64,000 nt of DNA from NCBI RefSeq assembly GCF_004114375.1, contig NZ_CP034692.1:2170001-2234000 (forward strand). The letters are read 5' to 3'. Below are positions 29,449 through 37,805 of this stretch, one piece after another. The notes beneath the pieces are model-generated. The model was not told where the DNA came from. It searched no databases and saw nothing but the letters and a program-made list of their open reading frames with translations. Every line of letters begins with the position of its first letter. The stretch's first letter is position 1. Made by a program: the position numbers and the translations under genes. The stretch is from Halorubrum sp. BOL3-1 (GTDB taxonomy: Archaea; Halobacteriota; Halobacteria; Halobacteriales; Haloferacaceae).

Positions 29449-30954
29449 TTACAGCGCGTTCTCCAGCGCCGACGCGACGCTCCGCGCCTTCTCGGCCAGC
29501 GGCTCGGGCGTGTACCCCGCCGCGACCGACTCGGCCAAGACGTCGTCGTCGACGCGCTCGACGGTCCCGTCCGGCCGCTTCACCACGTCGACGTGGAGGT
29601 CCACGTAGCGGGCGGCGTCGGGGAACACCTCCACCGGCGTGCAGACGTTGACGTACGTCCCGCGGACGGTCCCGTCGCGCCCGCGGTAGGTGGTCGGGTA
29701 CCACCACCGTCCCTCCTTCAGGCTCGTCTCGGCGACGTCGCCCGCCTCGCGGTCGACCCCCAGTCCGTCGTAGGTCCCGCCGCCGGTCATCTCGCGCTCG
29801 ACGGTGACGCCGCCGTCCGCGTCGACCTCGGTGACCGTCCCCTCCCCGAGGGCGATCAGCCGGCCGTCGGGCTTCCCGTGGTCGATCCGGAGCGCGTCGC
29901 CCTCGCGCGGGCCGAACGCGTCGCTCACGACCGCGAACGGGAACTCGGCGTCGGGGGCGGGATCGCAGAGCGCCTCCGCGAGGTCGACCCCGGCCGAGGC
30001 GTCTGCCGACCCCGCCTTCACGCGGTGGTGGCCCGGCATCGTCGCGGTCGCAGTCCGGCGGGCGTCGTCGAGTCCGAACCGACTCTCGCGCCCGAACCAG
30101 ACCCAGACGCCGGCGTCCGGCGCGGCGATCGGCGCGTCGCGGAGCCGGGAGCGGTCGTCGAGGAGACCCAGCCCCTCTCCGTCGGTCTCGTCGTCGCCCA
30201 CGCTTCCGCTCCCCGCGGCCGCCTCGCGCAGGTTCCCGGCGGCGTCGACCGCCGCGTCGAGTCCGGCGGTCAGCGACTCCGTGTCGGCGTCGACGGCCGG
30301 CGGCCGCCACACCGCTCGCCAGCCCGCCGGCGGTTCGAGGTCGAGCAGGTCGAGCATCCCCGACAGCTCCCGCGCGGCCTCGTCGCTCCGCGCGTCGACC
30401 CGCGTCCCAGACCCCGGTTCGAGCGCGACGAGGTCGCCGCCGACCCGCAGTTCCCCCGACAGCTCGGGGCGGCGGTCGGTCCACGGCGCCGCCGACTCGC
30501 GCACCTGGACGCGGACCGAGTCGCCCGTCTCCACCCGGGCGTCGACGTCGCCGTACGGGAGATACCCCTCGGGGGTCCCCGCCGGCGCGCCCGTCGCTTC
30601 GTCTCCCTCGCCGGTTCGGAGCCGCACCACCGCGCCCCCGCCGAGCGTCTCCGTCACCTCGCCGTCGAGGACGGCCCCGGGCGGGGTCGGGTCCGGCCAC
30701 GCGAGCGCGTCGCGGCCCGAGTCGGTCAGGATCTCGCGGACCGCGTCGACCGCGTCGGAGTCGCCGCTCGCGCCGACCCCCTGTCGGTTCGCGCTCGTCT
30801 CGATCCGGACGTCCGGCGGGTCGGCTCCGAACGCGGCGTCGAAGCGCCGGCGGATCGGCGGCGAGGCGTCGACCACCTCGTGGCCCGCATCGAGCAGGCG
30901 CGCGGTGAGCGCCGTCGAGTAGATGCCGCGGACGCGAACCCGTACCATCGTCAC
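29449..30954 (-). CDS. FAU-1-like RNA-binding protein (RNase E/G-like N-terminus with DUF402)
   Basis: 501 residues. The N-terminal half contains an S1-like segment (PGAVLDGEVTETLGGGAVVRL..., then EGYLPYGDVDARVETGDSVRVQVRE). The C-terminal part is DUF402: EGRWWYPTTYRGRDGTVRGTYVNVCTPVEVFPDAARYVDLHVDVVKRPDG, with Asp/Glu residues in the usual positions. This is the arrangement of archaeal FAU-1 (AU-rich RNA-binding protein), whose homologues bind or cleave RNA and have been linked to 5S rRNA maturation. The start overlaps the upstream stop by 4 nt, giving a two-gene operon. Confidence 0.88.
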   Translation of the reverse strand: MTMVRVRVRGIYSTALTARLLDAGHEVVDASPPIRRRFDAAFGADPPDVRIETSANRQGVGASGDSDAVDAVREILTDSGRDALAWPDPTPPGAVLDGEVTETLGGGAVVRLRTGEGDEATGAPAGTPEGYLPYGDVDARVETGDSVRVQVRESAAPWTDRRPELSGELRVGGDLVALEPGSGTRVDARSDEAARELSGMLDLLDLEPPAGWRAVWRPPAVDADTESLTAGLDAAVDAAGNLREAAAGSGSVGDDETDGEGLGLLDDRSRLRDAPIAAPDAGVWVWFGRESRFGLDDARRTATATMPGHHRVKAGSADASAGVDLAEALCDPAPDAEFPFAVVSDAFGPREGDALRIDHGKPDGRLIALGEGTVTEVDADGGVTVEREMTGGGTYDGLGVDREAGDVAETSLKEGRWWYPTTYRGRDGTVRGTYVNVCTPVEVFPDAARYVDLHVDVVKRPDGTVERVDDDVLAESVAAGYTPEPLAEKARSVASALENAL

Positions 30955-31361
30955 AGCGCCTCGCGGTCGCGCGCGAACCGCACCCGGTCGTTCACCGTGT
31001 CACCGAGCGCGAGTTCGACGAGGCTCGGCTCGTCGTCGGTCGACTCGCCTCCTTCCTCCGCCTCCCGAAGCACTCGCCCGCCCTCGACCGGGACGCCCCA
31101 CCCGTCGAGCGAGAGGTAGCCTCGGAGGTCGGCGCCGTGCGTGTACAGGTCGACGTCGGCGGTCGGGTGTTCCTGAACGTCGGTCGCGCTGTGGGCGGTG
31201 TCCATGTCCGAGTAGACCGGCCCGTCGTCCACGAAGAAGTCGGTCAGCGCCTCGGCGTCCGCCGCGACCAACTCCGCGACGCGGTCCGAGACCGCGGCGA
31301 TCTCGTCGGTCTCCAGCCCGGCCTCGCGGAGCGCGCGCTGGGTCCGCTGGTCGAAGTACAT
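30951..31361 (-). CDS. Conserved haloarchaeal protein of unknown function (DUF7532-like)
   Basis: 136 residues with no known activity. It starts MYFDQRTQRALREAGLETDEI, contains DFFVDDGPVYSDMDTAHSATDVQEHPTADVDLYTHGADLRGYLSLDGWGVPVEGGRVL and ends LGDTVNDRVRFARDREAL. Asp- and His-rich loops could bind metal, but nothing decisive is visible. It is translationally coupled to the FAU-1-like gene (stop and start share ATGA), so a role in RNA metabolism is possible by association. Confidence 0.72.
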   Translation of the reverse strand: MYFDQRTQRALREAGLETDEIAAVSDRVAELVAADAEALTDFFVDDGPVYSDMDTAHSATDVQEHPTADVDLYTHGADLRGYLSLDGWGVPVEGGRVLREAEEGGESTDDEPSLVELALGDTVNDRVRFARDREAL

Positions 31362-31525
31362 ACCCGGCGTTCGGGTGCCGCGGTTTCAACTCTGTCGGCT
31401 CCGCTGAACTCCGCTTTTCGAATCTAATCACCTGTGAAACGGTCGGTCGATGGGATCTATTCATGAGACGGATATGTCGTGTCTGATGTTGGTGACGAGA
31501 ATTGGACTGTTGCTGGTGCGGTGAA

Positions 31526-31565
31526 CACTCTCGAAGCCCCAGCTGTGAGGCGCGCGCCACAGCAC
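31526..31565 (+). repeat. Deletion derivative of the multi-hairpin repeat (copy 3)
   Basis: ACACTCTCGAAGCCCCAGCTGTGAGGCGCGCGCCACAGC consists of the 5' arm (ACACTC.CGAAGCCCCAG, as in copy 1 at 22745) joined directly to the 3' terminal sequence (GCGCGCGCCAC.GC, as in copy 2 at 49748). All internal hairpins are missing. The rest of the 375-nt gap (31362-31736) shows no gene. Confidence 0.6.
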
Positions 31566-31736
31566 CGAATATCGCTGTTTCTCTCCCTGTATCGACCGAC
31601 GGCGACTCAACCCCTATCACCGGAGCCGCTCCGTCGTCTCCGGGGGTCCACGGGACCCGTCCGATCGCCTCGCGTTCCCCAAGTCCGACCGTCCCGGCGC
31701 CAATCGGTTAAGTCACCGGGGGGTCTAACGGAATCC

Positions 31737-32747
31737 ATGCCATCCGAGGAGGACCCGATCGCGTCCCGGGCTGACGACGACCGTGACCTCTACGACGTCG
31801 CGACGTGGGAGGAGCGGACCTCCTTCGACGGGCTGTCGGTCGCGCTGTACTGGCTGCTCACCCGCTCCGCGAAGGCCGGGATCGTCCTCGTCGCGCTCGT
31901 CGGTCTCCTCGCGATACTCGGCTCGTTCGGGATCGGACTGCTCTTCGACCCCGCGATCGCGGTCCTCCTCGGGCTCTCGGTGATCCCCGCGCTCGGACTG
32001 GCCGCGTACGTGTACGTCTCCGACGTCACGACCGCCGAGCCGCTGTCGCTGCTCGTGGCCACGTTCCTGCTGTCGATCCTGACCGCGACGTTCGCGGCGG
32101 TCCTCAACGGCCGGCTTCGGCCGTTCTTCGACCCGCTCGGCTTCCCGGGACTCGTGCTCTTCTTCTTCCTGATCGTGGGGCCGGTCGAGGAGTCGGTGAA
32201 ACTGCTCGCGGTGCGGCTGTACGCGTACACCGACGCCCGGTTCGACGCCGTCATCGACGGGGCCGTCTACGGCGCCATCGCGGGTCTCGGGTTCGTCGTC
32301 ATCGAGAACTTCGTGTACATCGCCCAGAACGTCGATATCGGGGAGCTGACGATCGGGGTCGCCGCGCTCGGCGCGGGCGACGGAATCGCCGCGCTCCGGG
32401 CGCTCGCGGGACCGGGCCACGTGATCTACTCGGGGTTCGCGGGCTACTACCTCGGGCTGGCCAAGTTCAACCCGGAGAACCGCGGCCCGATAATCGTCAA
32501 GGGGCTCGTCCTCGCGGCGGCGATCCACGCGCTGTACAACACCCTCGTCGGACCGGTGACGGGGATCGCCTCGGGGCTGTTCGGCGTCCCGCAGGTGCTC
32601 GCCCTGTTCGGGTTCGTCCTCGTCTTTCAGGGCGCGTTCGGCTACGTCCTCCTCCGGAAGGTCCGACGCTACCGCGACGCGTACATCGAGACGCGCGACG
32701 CGGTCGACCCCGACGTCGAGCCGGAGCTGACCGAGTTCGAACAGTAG
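31737..32747 (+). CDS. PrsW family intramembrane metalloprotease
   Basis: 336 residues from ATG 31737. The open frame extends upstream into the repeat remnant without similarity, so this start is preferred. About eight membrane segments. The family's glutamate pair is in FFLIVGPVEESVKLLAVRLYAY (EE, about residues 153-154), and further conserved blocks are GAVYGAIAGLGFVVIENFVY, HVIYSGFAGYYLG and AAIHALYNTL with histidines in membrane helices. PrsW proteins cleave anti-sigma factors in bacteria; haloarchaeal substrates are unknown. No anti-sigma-like partner is adjacent. Confidence 0.92.
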   Translation: MPSEEDPIASRADDDRDLYDVATWEERTSFDGLSVALYWLLTRSAKAGIVLVALVGLLAILGSFGIGLLFDPAIAVLLGLSVIPALGLAAYVYVSDVTTAEPLSLLVATFLLSILTATFAAVLNGRLRPFFDPLGFPGLVLFFFLIVGPVEESVKLLAVRLYAYTDARFDAVIDGAVYGAIAGLGFVVIENFVYIAQNVDIGELTIGVAALGAGDGIAALRALAGPGHVIYSGFAGYYLGLAKFNPENRGPIIVKGLVLAAAIHALYNTLVGPVTGIASGLFGVPQVLALFGFVLVFQGAFGYVLLRKVRRYRDAYIETRDAVDPDVEPELTEFEQ

Positions 32748-32775
32748 CCCGCGGAACCCGGCTCTTCGACCGCCG

Positions 32776-33753
32776 TCAGGGCGGACTCTCGACCCGCGAG
32801 CGGTCGCCGGTCCCGCCCGTCAGCGCGCTCGCGAGGGCGCCCTTCACCACCACCTCGTCGCCCAGATCGGTGAGCCGCACCTCCGGGACGTTGATGAACA
32901 CCATCTCCGGGAGCTTCTCGCGGATGGGGTCGAGGACGCGGTCGGGGTTGTTGAGCGCGACCGCGCCGCCGACGCTCACGACCAGCGGGGCGTACGCGTG
33001 AATAATGTTGGCGATTCCCATGGCGTTCCAGTGGGCGACCTGGTCGATCACGTGGTCGGCGAAGGTGTCCTCGCCCGCCGCCTCGAACACGTCGACCGCG
33101 GAGAAGTCGGGGTCCTCGACCGGGAGACACGTCCCGATCGGATCTTCCTCGTACAGTTCGCGAGCGTATCTCGGGATGTTGTTGCCCGAGCAGTACCCCT
33201 CCCAGTGGCCGTCGAGTCCGCAGCCGCAGGTCATGAAGCCGTGCGGGTCGACGGTCATGTGGCCGACCTCGCCGGCGTTGCCGTCCCATCCCGAGAGCAC
33301 GTTGCCGTCGACGGCGACCCCGGCGCCGATCCCCGAGGAGATGGTGAGATACACCATGTCGTCGGGGTTGCGCTCGGAGTGGAACCGCTCGCCGATGACG
33401 CCCGCGATGGTGTCGTTGTGGAGGTACACCTCGTCGGTGTCGAGCAGCCGGCCGACCGGGCCGACGAGGGGGATCCGCTCGACGGTGTCCGGGAGGTTCG
33501 CGGGTCCCTGGACGACTCCCTCCGCTAGGTCGAGCGGGCCGATCGAACCGATCCCGGCCGCGACCGTCTCGCTCGGCGCGACTCCCGCGTCCGCACAGGC
33601 GTTCCGAACCACCTCCAAGACGGCCTCCGTGACGGCGATGCCGTTCGGTCCCCGCGGGGTGTCTCGCGACGCGGAGCCGAGGATCGCCGTGGTCTCGTCG
33701 CCGACGACTGCCCGGACGTTCGTCGCCCCGAGATCGACGCCCACGTAATACAT
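32776..33753 (-). CDS. glk: ROK family glucokinase
   Basis: 325 residues from ATG 33753, chosen because ROK kinases begin with YVGVDLGATNVRA (phosphate-1 motif). Further blocks: AGIGSIGPLD, HNDTIAGVIGE (catalytic Asp), LTISSGIGAGVAVDG, and the ROK signature GHMTVDPHGFMTCGCGLDGHWEGYCSG. In this signature the usual third cysteine of CxCGxxGCxE is His (CGCGLDGHWE), while a Cys follows five residues later. It phosphorylates glucose in the cytoplasm and could feed the semi-phosphorylative ED route. A GH97 enzyme that may supply glucose lies 3.5 kb away on the same strand. Confidence 0.9.
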   Translation of the reverse strand: MYYVGVDLGATNVRAVVGDETTAILGSASRDTPRGPNGIAVTEAVLEVVRNACADAGVAPSETVAAGIGSIGPLDLAEGVVQGPANLPDTVERIPLVGPVGRLLDTDEVYLHNDTIAGVIGERFHSERNPDDMVYLTISSGIGAGVAVDGNVLSGWDGNAGEVGHMTVDPHGFMTCGCGLDGHWEGYCSGNNIPRYARELYEEDPIGTCLPVEDPDFSAVDVFEAAGEDTFADHVIDQVAHWNAMGIANIIHAYAPLVVSVGGAVALNNPDRVLDPIREKLPEMVFINVPEVRLTDLGDEVVVKGALASALTGGTGDRSRVESPP

Positions 33754-33843
33754 CGGGTGTAAGCGCGGACCCGTCTCACTTAAGCGGGACGCTTCGCGCG
33801 GTCGAGCGCAGGTCAAGAATGGGATCGCCTCCGCGAAACCGTG

Positions 33844-34302
33844 TTACTCCGCGACGTCGCGGACGAACGTCACCGGGCACGGCGCCGACAGCATGACCTC
33901 CTGAGCGGTGCTGCCGAAGACGGCCTTCCCCGTCGGAGAGCGCTGTCGGCCGCCGACGACGACGCGGTCGGCTCCGAGGCTGTCGGCGGTCCCGACGACC
34001 TCGTCCGCGAGGTCACCGACCGCGCCTCTGACCGAGTACCGCACGCCCGCATCCGCGAGCGCCTTCGAGATCGCCCGGGTGGTCGCGTGTCGCTCCGCGA
34101 CCGCGTCGGGCGTCGAGCCTTCGCCGTCCCGGTCGACGCCCAGCTTCTCCCGGATCCCGTCGAACTCCGTCTCGTCGAACACGTGGGTCAACACGACCCC
34201 GGCGTCCGCCGGCTCCGCGACCGCGATGATCTCGCTCGCGAGCCGTTCCGCGTGTTCCTCGTCCTCTGTGCCGACCGCCAGTACCACCGTTTCGATGCTC
34301 AT
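33844..34302 (-). CDS. Universal stress protein (UspA family)
   Basis: 152 residues, single Usp domain. It begins MSIETVVLAVGTEDEEHAERLASEIIAVA and has the ATP-type loop GADRVVVGGRQRSPTGKAVFGSTAQEVMLSAPCPVTFV, i.e. G-x2-G-x9-G-(S/T), so nucleotide binding is likely. Asp replaces the usual N-terminal DG by TEDE. Leaderless: an ATTTTTAAG TATA element lies about 28 nt upstream, and an inverted repeat just outside it is a probable operator. Confidence 0.92.
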   Translation of the reverse strand: MSIETVVLAVGTEDEEHAERLASEIIAVAEPADAGVVLTHVFDETEFDGIREKLGVDRDGEGSTPDAVAERHATTRAISKALADAGVRYSVRGAVGDLADEVVGTADSLGADRVVVGGRQRSPTGKAVFGSTAQEVMLSAPCPVTFVRDVAE

Positions 34303-34323
34303 ACACGCCCTTCGTTCCTGCCT

Positions 34324-34333
34324 AACTTAAAAA
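34324..34333 (-). promoter_or_regulatory. TATA box of the uspA gene
   Basis: Minus-strand TTTTTAAGTT about 25-30 nt before the ATG at 34302, giving a leaderless mRNA. Confidence 0.55.
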
Positions 34334-34335
34334 TG

Positions 34336-34357
34336 TCGGATTTTAACTCAAATCCGA
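34336..34357 (-). promoter_or_regulatory. Inverted repeat next to the uspA TATA box
   Basis: TCGGATTT-TAACTC-AAATCCGA, a perfect 8-bp inverted repeat with a 6-nt spacer, lies directly upstream of the TATA/BRE. That position is typical for an activator or for a repressor that blocks TFB. Confidence 0.5.
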
Positions 34358-34491
34358 ATAAATATTTAGGCAATCGATCCTGGCAGTCTCGATGCCCCCG
34401 GAGCCGCGGCTTCCGGTCGAACGAGCGCGACGCTGTCGGACCCGAAGTCGTTCACGGTGACTACGTGACGGGCGTGACCGCCGGAGAAAAC

Positions 34492-34875
34492 TCAGTAGTC
34501 GGGCGCTTCGTCCTCGACTTTGCGCTTCAGCGAGTCGCGACGGGACTTCGCGTCGCGACCGGTCGCCTCCAACAGGAACTCGTTTTTCGCGTCGACGGCG
34601 TCCGCGGCGGCGTCGGCGTCTCCCTCGGCGATGACCTCCTCGGCGGGCCGCTCCTCGAAGTGGACCGCCAGCTTGTCTTTCTTGCTCCCGTACTCGGCGG
34701 CGCCCGCGACGATCCGCTTGAACACCGGGTTGTCGGGATCACCGACGACGTACAGCTCGTGGCCGTCGTACTCCTCGGTGCCGGTGACCTCGCCGAAGTA
34801 CTCCTCGATGGAACCTCTCAAGTCCGGCATCCGGTCGTCCAGATGCTCGCCGCGGCGCATCTTGTACTGCTTCAT
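34492..34875 (-). CDS. DUF5611-like archaeal protein
   Basis: 127 residues from the ATG at 34875 (MKQYKMRRGEHLDDRMPDLRGSIEEYFGEV). The open frame extends 14 codons upstream. The fold appears to be a small alpha/beta domain with the block DGHELYVVGDPDNPVFKRIVAGAAEYGSKKDKLAVHFEERPAEEVI, typical of a euryarchaeal family of unknown function. The C-terminal third is a charged helix. No operon partner; the zinc-ribbon gene lies downstream on the same strand after 87 nt. Confidence 0.75.
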   Translation of the reverse strand: MKQYKMRRGEHLDDRMPDLRGSIEEYFGEVTGTEEYDGHELYVVGDPDNPVFKRIVAGAAEYGSKKDKLAVHFEERPAEEVIAEGDADAAADAVDAKNEFLLEATGRDAKSRRDSLKRKVEDEAPDY

Positions 34876-34962
34876 GCCGCGACCGTTCGACAGGCCGGCG
34901 TAAACCAGTTTCGTCACACCCGTTCGACGGGTTCGGCCGCCGACGCGGCCCTTTTATCCCGA

Positions 34963-36096
34963 CTACCGGGGCCGTTCGTCGACGTATCCGCGCTTACACT
35001 CCGGACAGATGTCGCCCGCCCGCATGGAACTCCCGTCCGCGGCCCGGACCATGCCGCACTCGGGGCAGTAGTACTCCGTCGAGTCGTCCCCGCCCGCCGT
35101 CTCTAGGTCGGGACTCTCCCCGCGCGTGATCCCGGTTTCGCCCTCCCCGCCGGCGTCGAACGCGACGGCCTCCGCGTCGTCGGAGGCCTCGACGTACTCC
35201 GTCTCCGTCGACTCCCCGTCTCGCTCCTCGGCGGCCTCCGGGGTGAGTCCCCCGCCGAACTCGACGTCGGCCTCGCCGCCCTCACCGACCTCCGCGCTGA
35301 ACCCCTCGTCTTCGCCCCCGTGTTCGGGCCAGGCGGTCCGCTCGTCGGCGTCGGCCTCGTCGACCGACGGCCACGCACCCCGATCCCGGTCCTCGTCTGA
35401 CTCCCCGTCCTCGTCGAGAATAACGCCGTCGTCGCCCTCCGCGTCCGGGCCGTCGTTCGACGCGGATTCCGGTTCGATGTCGGTCGCGGCCGAGCCGCCG
35501 GATCCCGACCCCTCGCCGGCGTCCAGAAGCTCCGCGTCCTCGTCCGCCCGACTCGGTTCCCCCGACGAGTCCGACCCGTCCGCGTCGGTCGAACGGTCGA
35601 CCGCGCCCGCCGGCGCGTCGACCCCTCCCGCATCCGGTTCGGTCTCGGCCGTCTCGGTCCCCTCGTCGTCCGAAGGTCCCTCGTCGAGGATCACCGCGTC
35701 GTCGGTCCCGGCTCCGGGCTCCTCGTCGAGCGTCACCCCGTCCCCGGCGCCCGCGTCGTCGGCGTCGACGCCCCTCGACGTCGCACCGATGTCCGTGGTC
35801 CCCCCGGCGCCACCCGGGACCTCGCTGTCGTCCGGAGTCGCCGCCGATCCCCCCGCAGTCCCGTGGTCGGTTCCGCTCGTCGAAGCGACCCCCCCGGTCG
35901 CGCTCGCGGCGGCCTCGTCGGCCAACTGCTCCATCGTCGTCACTTCGGTATTTTCGCTGACGATCTGCGTCTCGCCGCAGCGAGCGCAGGTCTTCACCTC
36001 CTTGACGGTCGTGACGACCTCGTCGCCGTCCTCCTCGCGTTCCCGCTGGAGTTCGGGTTCGCCGAAGTCGTGGCCGAGCAGACACCTGAGTCCCAT
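34963..36096 (-). CDS. Acidic protein with zinc ribbons at both ends
   Basis: 377 residues from ATG 36096. The N-terminal domain (MGLRCLLGHDFGEPE... VKEVKTCARCGETQIVSENTEVTTM) has a Cys5-x2-His-like start and a CARC pair. A disordered, extremely acidic middle (residues about 70-330, rich in Asp, Glu, Ser, Gly) follows, with repeated VILDE-type segments (TLDEEPGAGTDDAVILDEGPSDDEG and GVILDEDGESDED). The C-terminal ribbon has YYCPECGMVRAADGSSMRAGDICPECKRGY (two CPEC knuckles). Function unknown; the arrangement suggests a scaffold or nucleic-acid-linked factor. It is divergent from the ferredoxin gene that follows. Confidence 0.72.
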   Translation of the reverse strand: MGLRCLLGHDFGEPELQREREEDGDEVVTTVKEVKTCARCGETQIVSENTEVTTMEQLADEAAASATGGVASTSGTDHGTAGGSAATPDDSEVPGGAGGTTDIGATSRGVDADDAGAGDGVTLDEEPGAGTDDAVILDEGPSDDEGTETAETEPDAGGVDAPAGAVDRSTDADGSDSSGEPSRADEDAELLDAGEGSGSGGSAATDIEPESASNDGPDAEGDDGVILDEDGESDEDRDRGAWPSVDEADADERTAWPEHGGEDEGFSAEVGEGGEADVEFGGGLTPEAAEERDGESTETEYVEASDDAEAVAFDAGGEGETGITRGESPDLETAGGDDSTEYYCPECGMVRAADGSSMRAGDICPECKRGYVDERPR

Positions 36097-36268
36097 TGTG
36101 CCACCCTGCGGTGCCGAGGGTAAAAAACGCCCCGTCGGCGTCCGACGCTCGGCACACGACCGTTCGGAGGCAATGGGGTCGGCTCTTCGCGCGACGCGGC
36201 CGACCGTTCGACCGTCGCGACTCGCGGACACAGACTCTTTGTGGATCGGTCGCGTACCGTTCGTCGAC

Positions 36269-36583
36269 ATGCCTACCGTATCCTATCAGGGCGAAGAGAT
36301 CGAGTGCGAGAAGGGAGCCGTGTTGCGCGACGTGCTCAAGGAGGCCGGTCTCTCGGTCTACAACGGCAAGATGGAGCAGCTCAACTGTCGGGGCGCCGGG
36401 TCGTGCGGCTCCTGTGCGGTCCAGGTCGACGGCGAGGTGAGCGAGCAGAGTAAAAAGGAGCGCGCCCGCCTCTGGCTCCCGCCGCACCACCCGAACCACG
36501 ACGTTCGCCTCGCCTGCCAGACGAAAGTCGAGGGCGACGTCGAGGTGACGAAGGGGCGCGGTCTCTTCGGACAGCACATCTGA
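36269..36583 (+). CDS. Soluble 2Fe-2S ferredoxin
   Basis: 104 residues from ATG 36269. Ligand motif NCRGAGSCGSCAVQV (C-x5-C-x2-C) with the fourth cysteine in DVRLACQTKVEGD, as in adrenodoxin/plant-type ferredoxins. No signal or anchor. The spacing C-x5-C-x2-C differs from the membrane-tethered one at 23759-24373 (C-x4-C-x2-C), so these are different subfamilies. The upstream gene runs divergently, and the 170-nt gap holds its promoter. Confidence 0.92.
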   Translation: MPTVSYQGEEIECEKGAVLRDVLKEAGLSVYNGKMEQLNCRGAGSCGSCAVQVDGEVSEQSKKERARLWLPPHHPNHDVRLACQTKVEGDVEVTKGRGLFGQHI

Positions 36584-36796
36584 GCGGGAGCGCCACGGTC
36601 GACTCCGCCCGTTTTCTGCTCGAACGCAAGCGGGACGACACCCGTCGTGAGCGGCACGCGTGACGAGCGGCGCACTGGTCGAGAGCAAAATACGACCGCG
36701 GCGGACGTGAGCCCGCGACGCGGACGAAAACGTTTGGTACCGTGTGTCAGAGCCGCGTTCGGCGTCAGCCGGACCGACCCACCTTCTCGGATCGGC

Positions 36797-36991
36797 TTAC
36801 TGCCGAACGACGTTGGTCGCGCGGGGGCCCTTCTCGGAGGACTCGATGTCGAACTCGAGCTCCTGGCCCTCTTCGAGGTCCGGGCCGCCGACGTCTTCCA
36901 TGTGGAAGAACACGTCGTCGTCCGCGTCGTCAGTCTCAATAAAGCCGTAGCCGCCAGTGTCGTTGAAGAAATCAACCTTTCCGGTCGCCAT
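36797..36991 (-). CDS. cspA: Cold-shock domain protein
   Basis: 64 residues from ATG 36991 (MATGKVDFFNDTGGYGFIETDD). RNP1 is GGYGFIET and RNP2 is DVFFHMED (in bacterial Csp, KGFGFI and VFVHF). This is a single-strand nucleic-acid chaperone. A leaderless start is likely: CTTATTA on the minus strand about 27 nt upstream. An alternative ATG three codons upstream (37000) is less likely for this reason. Confidence 0.95.
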   Translation of the reverse strand: MATGKVDFFNDTGGYGFIETDDADDDVFFHMEDVGGPDLEEGQELEFDIESSEKGPRATNVVRQ

Positions 36992-37130
36992 TGCGAGCAA
37001 AAGAATGCTCCCATCGGTAATAAGGGTTGTGAATGTACAGTTACAGCGGCAGCGAGGCGAAAGCCCACCCGTTCACGGGTGGAATGAAGCTGACCTCGAT
37101 GTCTCTGACGGTTCGCTCCGACGCCGACGT

Positions 37131-37137
37131 TTATATT
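37131..37137 (+). promoter_or_regulatory. TATA box of the membrane protein gene
   Basis: TTATATT about 25 nt before the GTG start at 37160, which supports that start and a leaderless mRNA. Confidence 0.5.
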
Positions 37138-37159
37138 TCCGGCCGCGAAAGCGCCCTGT

Positions 37160-37723
37160 GTGTCTCACGCACGCCACGCAAGCGGTCCCGGCCTGACGCT
37201 CCGCGAGAACGGTCCCGCCCTGCTGGTCCCGGCGGCGTGGGGCGTCGCCGCGGGAGCGGTCCTCGGCGTCGTCTCCGCGCACGCGCTGTTCGTCGCGCAC
37301 GTCGTCATGAGCGCCCTGCTCGTCGCCTTCGTCGCCGCCTCGTGGCGCGACATGGCGACGGGCGTCCTCCGCGCGTGGAAGTTGGTGATCCTCTCCGGAA
37401 CGCCGGTCACGCTCGCGGGCGTCGTCGGGTTCCTCGCCCGCGACGGGACCGTGCCGGCGCTCGCGGCCGCTCTCCCGGCGGATGCGTCGCTCGCCGTCGC
37501 CTTCTACGGGTGGGCGCTGCTGCCCGTGCCCGCGTTCGTCTACACCGGACTGCGCGACCCGGCGGTCCCGCGCTCGACGGTCCACCACGCCGCGGCCGCG
37601 TGTTCGGTCGCCGGTGCTGCCGTCGCCGCGCTCGCGACCTCCGCGACCGGTGTCGTCGCGGGAATCGCGCTCGTCGGCGTCGGCCAGACCGCGGGGATCC
37701 TCGCGGCGACCGCGCTGTACTGA
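37160..37723 (+). CDS. Integral membrane protein of unknown function
   Basis: 187 residues from GTG 37160, supported by the TATA box. Hydrophobic segments at about 20-42, 46-62, 75-95, 112-130, 142-162 and 165-185 suggest six membrane helices with small loops. A short charged loop SWRDMATGVLRAWK follows the second helix. It has no signature of a transporter or enzyme that I recognise. Its neighbours (cold-shock protein, phosphotransferase) give no functional clue. Confidence 0.65.
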   Translation: MSHARHASGPGLTLRENGPALLVPAAWGVAAGAVLGVVSAHALFVAHVVMSALLVAFVAASWRDMATGVLRAWKLVILSGTPVTLAGVVGFLARDGTVPALAAALPADASLAVAFYGWALLPVPAFVYTGLRDPAVPRSTVHHAAAACSVAGAAVAALATSATGVVAGIALVGVGQTAGILAATALY

Positions 37724-37805
37724 CGGGGGACCGCCGAGCGCCCCGATCCGGCCCCTCCGCTGCGGTTACTCCGCTCCGCTGCGGCTACTCTGCTCCGACT
37801 CCGTC

